In this document: in pieces, positions 15,967 to 25,588 of the stretch
Position numbering within the stretch: the stretch's first letter is position 1
Layout: each line of letters opens with the position of its first letter
Source: Mesoterricola sediminis
GTDB taxonomy: Bacteria > Acidobacteriota > Holophagae > Holophagales > Holophagaceae
Length of the DNA: 64,000 nucleotides
Reading direction: 5' to 3'
Assembly: GCF_030295425.1 (NCBI RefSeq)
Contig: NZ_AP027081.1
Coordinates: forward strand, 2,835,001 to 2,899,000
Position numbers and translations under genes: made by a program
Notes under the pieces: model-generated
Seen by the model: the letters and a program-made list of their open reading frames with translations, nothing else
Told to the model about the DNA's origin: nothing
Databases searched by the model: none

Positions 15967-18900
15967 ATGAGCGACTCCGATCCACAGCTTCCCGCCGGAT
16001 GGGCGGAGGAAACCGTGGCCCGGACCCTGGCCAACTTCCCACCCCCCCTCTTCGGGGACGACGCGCCGACCCACCTGGGCCCGGCGCCCGCCGGCGAGCG
16101 CAGCGGGCCCCTGCCCCCCTGGATCTCCGAGAGCCAGGGCAAGCCGGGGAAGCAGATCGGGCGCTTCATCCTCGGCCCCCTCCGCGGCCGGGGCGGCATG
16201 GGCCTCGTCTACCAGGCCTACGACCCGGCCCTGCGGCGCATCGTGGCCCTCAAACTGGTGGCGGGCCGCGACCCCGCCCACCTGCCCCGCTTCCAGCAGG
16301 AGGCCCGGGCCCAGGCGCGGGTGGACCATCCCAACATCTGCAAGGTCTACGAGGTCGGCCACATCGAGGAACTGCCCTTCATCGCCATGCAGTACATCGA
16401 GGGGGACAACCTCGCCGTGCTGGGCAAGGACCTCAGCCTCCCCGAGAAGGTGCGCATCATCACCCTGGCCGCGGAGGCCCTGGACGCCGCCCACCACGCC
16501 GGGCTCATCCACCGGGACATCAAACCCTCGAACATCATGCTGGAGCGGGTGGACGGCGGCTGGCGCCCCTACCTGACCGACTTCGGCCTGGCCAAGGAGG
16601 AGGAGGGCGCCGCCCTCACCCTGGACGGCAAAGTGATGGGCACCCCCTCGTACATGGCCCCCGAACAGGCCATGGGGGTCACGGGCCGGGTGGACGCCCG
16701 GGCTGATGTCTACGCCCTGGGCGCCACCTTCTACTTCCTCCTGGCCAACCGGCCCCCGATCCAGGGCGGCGACGCGGCCCAGACCCTCGCGGCCCTGGCC
16801 GACGGGGAGGTGCCGTCCCTCCGGAAGCTGGTGCCGGACCTGCCCCTGGACCTGGCGGTCATCGTCCACAAGTGCCTGGAGAAGGAGCCCGACCGGCGCT
16901 ACGCCAGCGCCCGGCTCCTGGCGGAGGACCTGCGCCGCTTCCACCAGGGGGAGCCCATCCTCGCCCGTTCCCCGTCCCTGGCCTACGTCATGACCAAGCG
17001 GGTCCGCAAGCACTGGGCCCTCTCCCTCGCGGCCAGCGTGGCCCTCCTCCTGGGCCTGGGCACCGTGGGCTGGAGCCTGCGGCTCCAGTGGCGCGCCCGG
17101 GCCCAGGCCGACCTCGCCCGCCAGTTCGGCGAGCAGGTCAAGGACCTGGAGTTCACCCTGCGCATGGCCCACCTGCTGCCCCGCCACGACCTCAGCCGGG
17201 ACCTGGCCCGGGTGCGCCGGGCCATGGACACCATCCGCGTCCAGATGGCGGCCCAGAAGGGGCTGGCCGACGCCCCCGGCGCCTACGCCCTGGGCCGCGG
17301 GCACCTGGCCCTCGGGGAGTACCGGGAAGCGCGCGAACGCCTGCTCCAGGCCTGGAACCTGGGGGCCCGGGGCCCCCGGGTCGCCGAGGCCCTCGGCCTC
17401 ACCCTCGGCGAACTCTACCGGCGCGGCCTGGCGGAGGCCGCGCGGGAGCCCGTGGGGGACGCCCGGAAGGCCATGGAGGCGGATCTGGTGCGGCTGTACC
17501 GGGATCCGGCCCTGGAATTCATCCGGCTGGCCGGCGACGAACCTTACCTCAAGGGCCTCCTGGCCTACTACGAGGGCCGCCCCGCCGACGCCGCGGCCTT
17601 CGCCCGGAGCGCCCTCGCGGCGGACCCCACCTCCTTCGAAGCCTTCCAGCTCCAGGGCGACGCCGCCCAGGCGGAGGCGGAGACCGCCTTCCAGCACGGG
17701 GACACGACCGGGGCGGAGGCGGCCTCCGAACGCGCGCGGCGCGCCTACCACCAGGCCATGGACATCGCCCGGAGCCATCCCGACGTCTTCCTCGCCGATG
17801 TCCGCCGCTGCCTCCTCAACATGCGCCTGGCCAGCCGGCACAGCACCGGCGTGGACGACCGCGCCCTCACCGAGGCTCTCGGCCATCTGGACGACGCCCT
17901 GGCCTGCGACCCCGCCGCCTCCGGCATCCAGCTGGCCATCTCCCAGGCCTGGAGCCTCTGGGGCGAGGAGCTGCGGCACAAGGGGCAGTCCCCCCTGGTG
18001 GCCAACGGCCGGGCCCTCGTCGCCGCCAAGCGGGCCGCGGAGGGCGACGCCGGCCCCGGCCCCCTCATCGCCATGGCGAGCCTGCTCCGGGCCAACGCCG
18101 AGTACGTCCGCTACCACGGCGGCGACCCCACCCCCTGGATCCAGGAAGGCGCCGCCATCTTCCGCCGAGCCGCGGAGCTGGAGCCCGGCAACACCACCGC
18201 CCTCCGCGGCCACATCCTCCTGTGCTTCGTCGCCGCCGACGACGCCCGGCGCAAGGGCCGGGACCCCCGGCCGACGGTGGAGGAGGGCCTGGCCCTGGGC
18301 CAGCGCCTCGTCGTGCTCCAGCCCGGCCTGGCCAGCAACCACGATTGGATGGGAGGCCTGGCCGGGGCCCAGGCCGAGTATCTCCTGGACCACGCCCAGG
18401 ATCCCGGCCCGTGGTTCACCCGGGCCCTCGAGAGCTTCGACCGCGCCCTGGCCATCAACCCCAAGGATGTGTCCCTGCTCAACAACATCGCCTACTACAA
18501 CGCCCGCAAGGCGGAATGGGACCTCCAGTCCAGGCGCGACCCCGGCCCCGCCCTGGCCCGGGCCCTGGACCTCGCCCGCCGGGGCATCGCAGAGAACCGG
18601 AACCCGGCCCTGGTGTACGGGACCTTCGCCTTCGCCTGCCGGGTCCAGGCCCAGTGGGACCTCCAGCGGGGACGGAGCCCCCTGGCGAGCCTCCATGAGG
18701 GCCTCCGGGCCTGCCGCAAGGCCGAGGCCCTGGACCGGGGCTTCTACGACAACCCCCTCCAGGCCGGGCTCCTGGGCCTCGTCGAGGCCCGCTGGAGGAC
18801 CGCCCAGCGCCAGGATCCCGGCCCCGTCCTCGCCCAGGCCCTCCTGGACCTCCGCCGGGCCCGGGACCTCAACAGCCGCCACGGCTGGGAGACGGAGCTG

Positions 18901-19056
18901 AGCTACGCCGCCGGCCTCCTGCAGGAGGCGGAGGCCCGCCCAGGCAGGGCCGCGGCCCTGAAGGCGGAAGCCCGCGCCGTCCTCGCCGGCGCGGCCCAGC
19001 TCGATCCCGGCCTGGCCCTCCTGAAGCGCCTCCGCGCCCAGGCCCAGGGGGCCTGA
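15967..19056 (+). CDS. Hanks-type Ser/Thr protein kinase with C-terminal repeat region
   Basis: A 1029-residue membrane kinase. Residues about 65-330 form the kinase: glycine loop RGRGGMGLVY, Lys96 in VALKLV, HRDIKPSN (Asp184), DFGLA and APEQ, all intact. One membrane helix (about 350-371) follows, then some 650 residues of TPR-like alpha-helical repeats with recurring 'DPGPxxxxAL' and 'A-x-x-x-DPAAS' segments, presumably periplasmic. This architecture is frequent in Acidobacteriota and Myxococcota. ATG at 15967 was preferred to TTG at 15925, which would add 14 residues. It ends one base before the converging Omp85 gene. Confidence 0.88.
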   Translation: MSDSDPQLPAGWAEETVARTLANFPPPLFGDDAPTHLGPAPAGERSGPLPPWISESQGKPGKQIGRFILGPLRGRGGMGLVYQAYDPALRRIVALKLVAGRDPAHLPRFQQEARAQARVDHPNICKVYEVGHIEELPFIAMQYIEGDNLAVLGKDLSLPEKVRIITLAAEALDAAHHAGLIHRDIKPSNIMLERVDGGWRPYLTDFGLAKEEEGAALTLDGKVMGTPSYMAPEQAMGVTGRVDARADVYALGATFYFLLANRPPIQGGDAAQTLAALADGEVPSLRKLVPDLPLDLAVIVHKCLEKEPDRRYASARLLAEDLRRFHQGEPILARSPSLAYVMTKRVRKHWALSLAASVALLLGLGTVGWSLRLQWRARAQADLARQFGEQVKDLEFTLRMAHLLPRHDLSRDLARVRRAMDTIRVQMAAQKGLADAPGAYALGRGHLALGEYREARERLLQAWNLGARGPRVAEALGLTLGELYRRGLAEAAREPVGDARKAMEADLVRLYRDPALEFIRLAGDEPYLKGLLAYYEGRPADAAAFARSALAADPTSFEAFQLQGDAAQAEAETAFQHGDTTGAEAASERARRAYHQAMDIARSHPDVFLADVRRCLLNMRLASRHSTGVDDRALTEALGHLDDALACDPAASGIQLAISQAWSLWGEELRHKGQSPLVANGRALVAAKRAAEGDAGPGPLIAMASLLRANAEYVRYHGGDPTPWIQEGAAIFRRAAELEPGNTTALRGHILLCFVAADDARRKGRDPRPTVEEGLALGQRLVVLQPGLASNHDWMGGLAGAQAEYLLDHAQDPGPWFTRALESFDRALAINPKDVSLLNNIAYYNARKAEWDLQSRRDPGPALARALDLARRGIAENRNPALVYGTFAFACRVQAQWDLQRGRSPLASLHEGLRACRKAEALDRGFYDNPLQAGLLGLVEARWRTAQRQDPGPVLAQALLDLRRARDLNSRHGWETELSYAAGLLQEAEARPGRAAALKAEARAVLAGAAQLDPGLALLKRLRAQAQGA

Positions 19057-19057
19057 C

Positions 19058-22000
19058 TCAGAACTGGAAGCCGGCCGAGATCAGGACGTTCCGCAGCTGG
19101 GTTTCCTCCGCGGCCTGCTGGTCGGCCGCGCTCGGGTAGCGCTTCAGGAGCCGGTTCAGATCCTGGGCGTACTCCACCTTGATGGGCACGCCGATCTTGA
19201 AGATGAGGCCGATGCCCAGGGAGGTGCGCAGGGGGGGGAAGTTGGTGATGCGCTTGCCGCCGCCGTCCGCGTCCACTTCGGAGCGGGTCAGGCGCTCGTA
19301 CACCTGGGCGCTGTCCACGAACACCTCCGCCCACACCGTCTGCCCGATCAGGGGGAAGCGGTATTCCAGGTTGGCCACCACGAGCCCCTGCCCGCCCAGG
19401 GGGATGGCCTGCAGCGTGGGGTTGACCGGGGTGCTGCCGTCCGCGTTGAGGAGGGGCACGTGCCCCACGGGACCGAGGTAGTCGGTCTGGACCCCGCGCT
19501 GGGTGCCCGAGCCGCCGCCGAAGAAGCGTTCGGCGAGGGGCAGGTCCTGGGAGGTGCTGGCCGTGGGGCGGGCGACGCCCAGGCGGAGGCCCAGGCTCAC
19601 CACCCCGGCCGAGGCCTTGTAGCCCAGGGCCCAGTTCCACTGGTTGCGCACGTCGAGCTTGAGGAAGCTGGCGTTGGGGCTGGTCCCGAAGACCTGCCCC
19701 GCCGCCTCGAAACGGGCGAGGGAGAACGCGCCGCTGGTGGGATCGAAGGCGTTGTCCCGGGTATCCCGGACCAGCTGGAGGTAGGGGCTTGAAATGATGG
19801 CGTGGGCCGGGTTGCGGGCGATCGTCGCCAGGATGCCCGGATCGATGCCCTGGACGTTGGCCGCCACCTCCACCCGCTCGAACCGGTAGCCGGCCTCCAC
19901 GCTCACCCGGGGCGACACGTTCCACCGGAGGCTGGAGAGCACCCGCCGCCGGTGCACGTTGTAGATGTAGCGCTGCTCCTGGATGTAGGCGCCCTCGGCC
20001 CGGAAGGCCGTGCGGTCGGGGAGGATGCCCGTGAGGGCCCCCGGCGCGAACCAGGGGTCCGTATAGCCGAGGGTGTACGAATCCAGGCTCCGGGTGTACT
20101 TGCCCGTGCGGAAGATGTCCCGGAGGGTGGGGTTGTTGATGGTGCCGTCGCCCGCGCGGATGTTCAGGTCCAGGGTCCGGCCCATGCCGCCCACGTTCAG
20201 CCGCTGGATGCCCTGGCCCAGGTAGTAGCCCTGGCTGCTGTCATAGCCGAAGGCATTGGTGATGACCCAGGGCGACCGCTCCTCGCCGCGGATGAGGAGG
20301 TCCCCCGGCTTCCACGGGACCGGGGGTCCCGCCGGCGCCGGCTGCCCTTCCTGGGGCTCGGCGAGGCTGGAGGCGTCCACCCGGGAGAAGGCGCCGAGGG
20401 CGCCCAGGCGGCCCTGGGCCCCGATCAGGCGCTCCTGGTCGAGGGGGTCGCCGGGGTGGAAGTCCAGTTCGCGCAGGACGGCGTCGGAGCGGGTGCGGTC
20501 CGCCCCCTGGACCACGATGCGGCGCACCGTCTCCCGGGCCTGGGGCGGCACGATGAACTTCACCACCGACGTGCCGTCCGGCGCCGCGGCGGTCTCGGTG
20601 CGCACCACGGGGCGCACCACGCCCAGGGCCACGAGGTGCTGCTGGCGGATGGCGGTGTAGACGCGGAACACGTCGGCCTTGAGCAGGGGCAGCGGCCTGG
20701 AGGGCCGCAGTTCGAAGACCTGGCCCCCCGGGTCCGGCACCCGGCTCAGGGTGCCCTCGATCCCGGCCATGGCGGGGCGGTCGCTCCGGTAGCGCCGGAT
20801 CTCGCCGCCGCCCTCGAGGACCACCTTGTCGGAGAACATCAGGGGCAGGCACTCCGCGAGCCCCCACGGATCGCCGAGCCCGTCCTCCGGCAGTTCCAGC
20901 CGCAGGGCGGAGATCAGGCGCTGCTGGCCCTCGCGGACGCGGAGCGTCACGTGGGCCTGGTCCCCCTTGAGATCGATGTGCCGCCGCACCCGGATGTCCA
21001 CGTACCCGCGGCCCTCGTAGAGGGCCTCCACCCGGCGTTCCAGGGCGTCCAGGGTCTCGGGCCGCGCCTTGGGCCGGAAGAGCCCGCCCAGCTCGACGGC
21101 CTTGCGGAGGTCGGCCTCGGGCACCGCGCGGTTGCCCTCGAAGGCGATCGACGCGATCCGGGCCTTGGGGCCGGGCACGATCGTGTAGGTGACCAGCACC
21201 TCCTCCGGGCCCTCGGGGCCGGTTTTGACCACCTCCCGCACGTAGGAGACCTGGGGGTCCAGGTGGCCCGAGGCGCGCAGGAGGCGCACGATGCGCCGCT
21301 CCCCCTCGTCCAGGAGCTCGGGTCCGTAGCGCTCGGCCCGGGCCAGGGGGACCATGTCCTTGATGGAGGTCGTCCAGCCCAGGCCGGACCCCTTGGAGGC
21401 GAGCCGCACCTCGGGGCCCGCGTCCACCTGGATCCGCAGGGTTCCCTGGGGATCCCACGCCAGCTCGACCTTGGCCTCGAAGCGCCGGCGCTTGACCATC
21501 GCCTTCCGGAGCCGCCGGTGGACCTCGATCTCCACCTCCCGGCACCAGAGCGTCCGGCCCGGGGCGACCTGGGCGGCCGCGACGAGCGCCTCCCGGGTGA
21601 AGGGCCCGAGCCGGCCCGCGAGTTCCACATTCCGGACCACCTGGGGCGCCCCCGCGGCCACCTCCAGCACGGCCCGGGCCCCGCCGTCCTCGTGGCGCGC
21701 GGCGACCTGGGCCTGGGGCCACCCCATCGCCTGGAGACGCTCCTGGACCTGGGCCCGCAGCGCCTCCAGGCGCGCGTCCCCGACCCGCTCCCCCTTGCGG
21801 GGCAGGCCGGTCAGGCCCTTCCGCAGGCCGGCGGGGGCATCGCCCCGCCAGACCAGGGCGGCCAGGGGGGGCCAGGGCTCCAGGCGGATGCGGCCCCCCT
21901 CGGCGGTCACGCTCCGGAACCGGTCCGTGGCCCGGATCGCGGCGAGGACCGTGGCCAGGTCGGCCCCGTCCGGGAGGCGGTCACTGCCGGGTACGAGGCC

Positions 22001-22135
22001 GGCGGCAGCGCGGGCGAAAGCTCGATCGTCCGCACTGCCGCCTATCCATTCGATGCGTTCACCCGCCGCCCCAGCCAGGCCGGTCCCCACGAAGGGGACG
22101 GCCAGGAGCACCAAGGCCGGCCGGGACATCCGCAT
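19058..22135 (-). CDS. Omp85-family outer-membrane assembly protein (BamA/TamA-like)
   Basis: A 1025-residue protein with a signal peptide (MRMSRPALVLLAVPFVGTGLAGA), a series of POTRA-like modules, and a C-terminal surface-antigen barrel. The modules include 'VTYTIVPGPKARIASIAFEGNRAVPEADLRKAV' style segments at about residues 290-345. The barrel carries the FGGGSGTQRGVQTDYLGPVG loop, the VRGF/GSG-type hallmark, and ends in FQF, the typical outer-membrane sorting residue. It inserts or secretes outer-membrane proteins. BamA itself is usually about 800 residues with five POTRAs; the extra length and the unrelated neighbours favour a paralogue (TamA-like or specialised). The STAS gene lies 12 bases upstream in the same direction. 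Confidence 0.82.
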   Translation of the reverse strand: MRMSRPALVLLAVPFVGTGLAGAAGERIEWIGGSADDRAFARAAAGLVPGSDRLPDGADLATVLAAIRATDRFRSVTAEGGRIRLEPWPPLAALVWRGDAPAGLRKGLTGLPRKGERVGDARLEALRAQVQERLQAMGWPQAQVAARHEDGGARAVLEVAAGAPQVVRNVELAGRLGPFTREALVAAAQVAPGRTLWCREVEIEVHRRLRKAMVKRRRFEAKVELAWDPQGTLRIQVDAGPEVRLASKGSGLGWTTSIKDMVPLARAERYGPELLDEGERRIVRLLRASGHLDPQVSYVREVVKTGPEGPEEVLVTYTIVPGPKARIASIAFEGNRAVPEADLRKAVELGGLFRPKARPETLDALERRVEALYEGRGYVDIRVRRHIDLKGDQAHVTLRVREGQQRLISALRLELPEDGLGDPWGLAECLPLMFSDKVVLEGGGEIRRYRSDRPAMAGIEGTLSRVPDPGGQVFELRPSRPLPLLKADVFRVYTAIRQQHLVALGVVRPVVRTETAAAPDGTSVVKFIVPPQARETVRRIVVQGADRTRSDAVLRELDFHPGDPLDQERLIGAQGRLGALGAFSRVDASSLAEPQEGQPAPAGPPVPWKPGDLLIRGEERSPWVITNAFGYDSSQGYYLGQGIQRLNVGGMGRTLDLNIRAGDGTINNPTLRDIFRTGKYTRSLDSYTLGYTDPWFAPGALTGILPDRTAFRAEGAYIQEQRYIYNVHRRRVLSSLRWNVSPRVSVEAGYRFERVEVAANVQGIDPGILATIARNPAHAIISSPYLQLVRDTRDNAFDPTSGAFSLARFEAAGQVFGTSPNASFLKLDVRNQWNWALGYKASAGVVSLGLRLGVARPTASTSQDLPLAERFFGGGSGTQRGVQTDYLGPVGHVPLLNADGSTPVNPTLQAIPLGGQGLVVANLEYRFPLIGQTVWAEVFVDSAQVYERLTRSEVDADGGGKRITNFPPLRTSLGIGLIFKIGVPIKVEYAQDLNRLLKRYPSAADQQAAEETQLRNVLISAGFQF

Positions 22136-22147
22136 CGGCCGCTGGGA

Positions 22148-22483
22148 TCAGAAACCGGCCAGGGCTTCCTCTTCGGTCTCCTTGACGTCGAAGACGGAAT
22201 GAAGGCTGGTCATGGTGATCAGGTTGAAGATGCGCGCGTTCATGCCACAGATGCGCAGGTCCCCGCCCTTGTTCTTGATGGAGGTGTAGCACCCCACCAG
22301 CTCGCCCACGCCCGAGGAATCCAGGTAGCTGACCTTGCTCAGGTTGAGGATGACCTTGCGGCTGCCGCGCTCGAGGGCGGTGCGCACGGCCTCGCCCAGC
22401 TCCTGGTCCCCGTCGCCGAGGGTGATCTTCCCCTCGGGATAGATGATCGTGATGCCCTGATGGTCTCTGTGGGTGATGTTCAT
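22148..22483 (-). CDS. STAS-domain anti-sigma-factor antagonist
   Basis: A 111-residue single STAS domain, as in SpoIIAA/RsbV. The phosphorylatable serine motif is present in SYLDSSGVGELVG, preceded by the KVILNLSKV strand. Such proteins bind an anti-sigma kinase or other partner-switch kinase and are turned off by phosphorylation. No RsbW-type kinase or sigma factor is adjacent. It is divergent from flgB across 121 bases, and the Omp85 gene follows 12 bases downstream. Start ATG 22483 is supported by GAGGACA. Confidence 0.85.
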   Translation of the reverse strand: MNITHRDHQGITIIYPEGKITLGDGDQELGEAVRTALERGSRKVILNLSKVSYLDSSGVGELVGCYTSIKNKGGDLRICGMNARIFNLITMTSLHSVFDVKETEEEALAGF

Positions 22484-22545
22484 GCGATGTCCTCGCTGTT
22501 TCCCCGAGTATACAAGGCGGAGCGCCGGCGGGAACAGGCCTGGAT

Positions 22546-22563
22546 GCGGCACGAACCCTGCTT
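22546..22563 (+). promoter_or_regulatory. Sigma-54 (RpoN) promoter of the flgB operon
   Basis: The element reads CGGCACGAACCCTGCTT, with GG (22548-22549) and GC (22560-22561) separated by exactly ten bases as required. It matches the consensus TGGCACG-N4-TTGCW at all but two positions. It lies 42 bases before the flgB start. Early and middle flagellar operons are commonly sigma-54 dependent. Confidence 0.75.
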
Positions 22564-22604
22564 CCCTCCCGGGACCGGTTCCGTTCCGGACACCCGAGGA
22601 CCCC

Positions 22605-23015
22605 ATGTTCGACCTCGTCTCCAACAACCCCATGATCCAGCTGAGCGCCCGGGGCATGACCCTGGCCTCCCAGCGCATGGGCCTCATCGCCTCGAACCTG
22701 GCCAACATCGACACCCCGGGCTACCGCACCCGGGACTTCGACTTCGAGACCGCCTTCAAGGCGGAGATGGACAAGCTGGATAGGCAGTTCCGTCCCAGTC
22801 CTGGCCAGGCCGCCGAAGTGGCGGGCCCTGTCGACACCCCCCCGGCCACCCATCCCCTGGACATCACCGACGAGCGCAACGACGGCAACGACGTCCACCT
22901 GGACCGCGAGACCGCGGCCCTGGCCAAGACCCAGCAGATCTACCAGTTCACCTCCAACCTGGCCCAGACCGAGCTCCGGCTCGTCCTGGGCGCCATCCGC
23001 GACGCCGCCAAGTAA
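22605..23015 (+). CDS. flgB: Flagellar basal-body rod protein FlgB
   Basis: A 136-residue proximal rod subunit. The N-terminal heptad region ends with the rod/hook family signature ASNLANIDTPGYRTRDFDF, and the C-terminal helix ELRLVLGAIR completes the coiled-coil. It is exported by the flagellar type III apparatus and assembles in the rod with FlgC and FliE. The start ATG at 22605 follows GAGGA. This is the first gene of the flagellar cluster and overlaps flgC by one base (TAATG). Confidence 0.95.
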   Translation: MFDLVSNNPMIQLSARGMTLASQRMGLIASNLANIDTPGYRTRDFDFETAFKAEMDKLDRQFRPSPGQAAEVAGPVDTPPATHPLDITDERNDGNDVHLDRETAALAKTQQIYQFTSNLAQTELRLVLGAIRDAAK

Positions 23016-23440
23016 TGAGCACCTTCGACGCCATCAACCAGATCGCCGCCTCCGGCATGGCCGCCCAGCGTCTCCGGGCCCAGCTGGCGGCCTCCAACAT
23101 CGCCAACGCCGAGACCACCCGCACCCCCCAGGGGGGCCCCTTCCGCCGCAAGGACGCCGTCTTCCAGGTGGCCGACCTGGGCACCTCGGCCGACGGCGCC
23201 GCCTTCATGGGGGTCAAAGTTGCCTCCATCCAGGCCTCGAACGAACCCTTCATCACCAAGTACGATCCGGGCCATCCGGACGCCGACGCCAGCGGCACCG
23301 TCCAGTACCCCAACATCAATCCGGTGGAGGAAATGGTGAACCTCACCGAGGCGAGCCGGGGCTTCGACGCCAACGTGGCCGTCATCCGGGCCGTCCGGAC
23401 CATGACACTTTCGGCCCAGGATTTGCTTCGGGTTACCTAG
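23015..23440 (+). CDS. flgC: Flagellar basal-body rod protein FlgC
   Basis: A 141-residue proximal rod protein. It has the rod motif AASNIANAETTRTPQGGPFRRKD near the N-terminus. The family-typical YPNINPVEEMVNLTEASRGFDANV lies near the C-terminus, followed by a DLLR helix. The ATG overlaps the flgB stop, giving translational coupling. Length is standard. Confidence 0.96.
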   Translation: MSTFDAINQIAASGMAAQRLRAQLAASNIANAETTRTPQGGPFRRKDAVFQVADLGTSADGAAFMGVKVASIQASNEPFITKYDPGHPDADASGTVQYPNINPVEEMVNLTEASRGFDANVAVIRAVRTMTLSAQDLLRVT

Positions 23441-23561
23441 TGGGCGATTTCCGCCGGCTTCGGCCGCCCGTGGTCCGGTCCCCGGATCCGGTGACGGAAA
23501 ACTGACTGGCCTTCGGGCCCGAAAGCACCCATCCTGAATCCGTCCAAGGTCAAGGTTCCCC

Positions 23562-23876
23562 ATGAACCCCATCTCGTCCAGCCAGCTCCCCTCCCTCGAC
23601 GCCCTCGCCCAGGCCGGGACGAAGTCCCAGGTTCCGGGCCAGGACGGGCAGGAAGGCTCCCAGTTCGCCGACATCCTGAAGCAGGCCCTCCAGGAAGTGA
23701 ACGCGGCCCAGGACGCCTCCACCCAGGAGGCACGGAACTTGATTAGTGGGAATTCCACTGACATGCACACGGCGATTCTGGCGGTCCAGAAAGCCGATGT
23801 CAGCTTCCAGATGATGATGGCCGTTCGCTCCAAGCTGGTCTCGGCTTACCAGGAAGTGATGCGAATGCAAATGTGA
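23562..23876 (+). CDS. fliE: Flagellar hook-basal body protein FliE
   Basis: A 104-residue junction protein linking the MS ring to the rod. The conserved C-terminal half is clear: DMHTAILAVQKADVSFQMMMAVRSKLVSAYQEVMRMQM is the FliE signature region (the key stretch is the AVQKADVSFQ helix). It starts at ATG 23562, after a 121-base gap from flgC that holds only small GC-rich hairpins such as GGCC-TTCG-GGCC; I see no promoter there. Confidence 0.94.
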   Translation: MNPISSSQLPSLDALAQAGTKSQVPGQDGQEGSQFADILKQALQEVNAAQDASTQEARNLISGNSTDMHTAILAVQKADVSFQMMMAVRSKLVSAYQEVMRMQM

Positions 23877-23907
23877 CGCCTAGCGTTCCGGCCATCGAAA
23901 GGACCCC

Positions 23908-25587
23908 ATGGCCGACGAACCCAGCGTCACCCAGCAATTCACCCAGGCCCTCGAGAACATGACCGCCACCCAGAAGGGGATGGTGGCTGCCATTTGCTTG
24001 ACCGCCCTCCTCGTGCTGGCCGGCCTCGGCATCTTCGCCAGCCAGGAGACCATGGGGGTCCTCTTCAGCAACCTGCCCCCCACGGACGCCAACCGCATCG
24101 TGGAGGAGCTGAAGAAGCAGAACATCAAGTACGAGCTGAGCCAGGACCAGCGGACGGTCAGTGTGCCGGCGAAGCGAGTGGGCGACCTCCGCCTCAAGTT
24201 CGCCGGCGACGGCCTGCCCCAGGGCGAGGGCATCGGGTTCGACAAGCTGGAGAACCCGGGCCTGACCACCACGGACTTCACCCAGAAGATCCTCTACCGC
24301 CGGGCCCTGGAGGGGACCCTGGCGGACACCATCAAGTCCCTGCAGCAGGTGGCCGGCGCCACCGTGCACATCACCCCCCAGAACGACAGCCCCTTCGCCA
24401 CCGAGAAGGAGGAGGCCAAGGCCTCCGTCCTCCTGAAGCTGAAGGGGGGCCGGGCCCTGCCCGACGAGAACACCCAGGCCATCGTCAACTTGGTGGCCGC
24501 CAGCGTGGAGGGCCTCAAGCCCGAGCAGGTGGTGGTCATCGACCAGTTCAGCCGGATCCTCAGCCGGACGGGCCGGGATCCCATGGTGGGGGCCTCGGAC
24601 ACCCAGAAGAAGGCCCAGCGGGAGGAGGAGGAGCACCTCGTCCGCCAGGTCACCGAGCTCCTCGAGCCCGTCGTGGGCATCGGCAAGGTGCGGGTGACCG
24701 CCCGGGTGGACCTGGACTTCGACAAGGTGAAGACCAATTCCGAGATCTTCGACCCCGCCGGCCAGGTGGAGCGGAGCGTCAAGACCCTCAAGGAGGAGGA
24801 GAACAAGCGCGACGGCGTCGCCGGCGTGCCCGGGACCCCCTCCAACGTGCCCCCCATCAACCAGGGCACCCCCGGCCAGCCCGGCACCGACACCAAGAAG
24901 AAGGAAGAGACCACCACCCAGTACGAGATCTCCAAGACCCTCAAGTCCGTGGAGCAGGCCCCCGGGAACGTGCGCCGCCTGAGCCTGGCCGTCATCGTGG
25001 ACGACGCCAGCAAGTGGGAGAAGGACCCCAAGGGCAACCCCGTAGAGAAGACCGCCCCCCGCACCGCCGAGGAGCTGAAGAAGATCGGCGACCAGGTGGC
25101 CGCGGCCGTGGGGGTGGATCCCAAGCGGGGCGACAAGATCACCGTGGAGAACATGCCCTTCGCGCCCACCACGAACCCCCGGGAGGAGGCGGAGGCCAAG
25201 AAGCAGTTCTGGATCGACCAGGGCAAGCAGGCGCTGCCGTTCGTCCTATATTCCATCCTGGGACTGACTGTTTTCTTCCTCATCATCCTGCCCATGCTCA
25301 AGCGCATTTCCGCCGCCCTGAACCGTCCCGCCCCCCTGCGCGTCCGCGTGGGCGGTGGTGAAGCGGGCGAAGGCGGGGCCGCGGCTCCCCGCAAGTTCAC
25401 CCCCGTCAAGTCCATGGCCGAGCTGGAAGCCGAGATCGAGGCCGAACTCAACGCCGAGGGCGCCTCCTCGGCCCCCGAGGCCCAGCGGCGCAGCCTCATC
25501 AAGAAGCGCATCCAGGAGAGCACCCTGGGCGACGCCGAGACCATCGCCAGCCTGGTGCGGAGCTGGATGATCGAGGACGGGAGATAG
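23908..25587 (+). CDS. fliF: Flagellar MS-ring protein FliF
   Basis: A 559-residue inner-membrane ring protein. Membrane helix 1 lies at about residues 25-44 (MVAAICLTALLVLAGLGIFA). The ring-building motif domains follow (GVLFSNLPPTDANRIVEELK and the YRRALEGTLADTI region), with a Pro/Gly/Thr-rich insert at about 300-335. Membrane helix 2 lies at about 440-462, and an acidic cytoplasmic tail that binds FliG ends in ESTLGDAETIASLVRSWM. All expected parts are present. fliG starts one base after the stop. Confidence 0.96.
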   Translation: MADEPSVTQQFTQALENMTATQKGMVAAICLTALLVLAGLGIFASQETMGVLFSNLPPTDANRIVEELKKQNIKYELSQDQRTVSVPAKRVGDLRLKFAGDGLPQGEGIGFDKLENPGLTTTDFTQKILYRRALEGTLADTIKSLQQVAGATVHITPQNDSPFATEKEEAKASVLLKLKGGRALPDENTQAIVNLVAASVEGLKPEQVVVIDQFSRILSRTGRDPMVGASDTQKKAQREEEEHLVRQVTELLEPVVGIGKVRVTARVDLDFDKVKTNSEIFDPAGQVERSVKTLKEEENKRDGVAGVPGTPSNVPPINQGTPGQPGTDTKKKEETTTQYEISKTLKSVEQAPGNVRRLSLAVIVDDASKWEKDPKGNPVEKTAPRTAEELKKIGDQVAAAVGVDPKRGDKITVENMPFAPTTNPREEAEAKKQFWIDQGKQALPFVLYSILGLTVFFLIILPMLKRISAALNRPAPLRVRVGGGEAGEGGAAAPRKFTPVKSMAELEAEIEAELNAEGASSAPEAQRRSLIKKRIQESTLGDAETIASLVRSWMIEDGR

Positions 25588-25588
25588 C

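Noticed and set aside
14215-18882. A 1555-codon open frame antisense to the FadL-like and kinase genes
   Set aside because: Low-complexity Gly/Ala/Gln/Val composition with no domains; a typical product of stop-poor GC-rich antisense strands. The plus-strand genes carry complete motifs.
19802-22783. A 993-codon plus-strand open frame across the Omp85 gene
   Set aside because: Composition is low-complexity and it is antisense to a gene with signal peptide, POTRA and barrel motifs.
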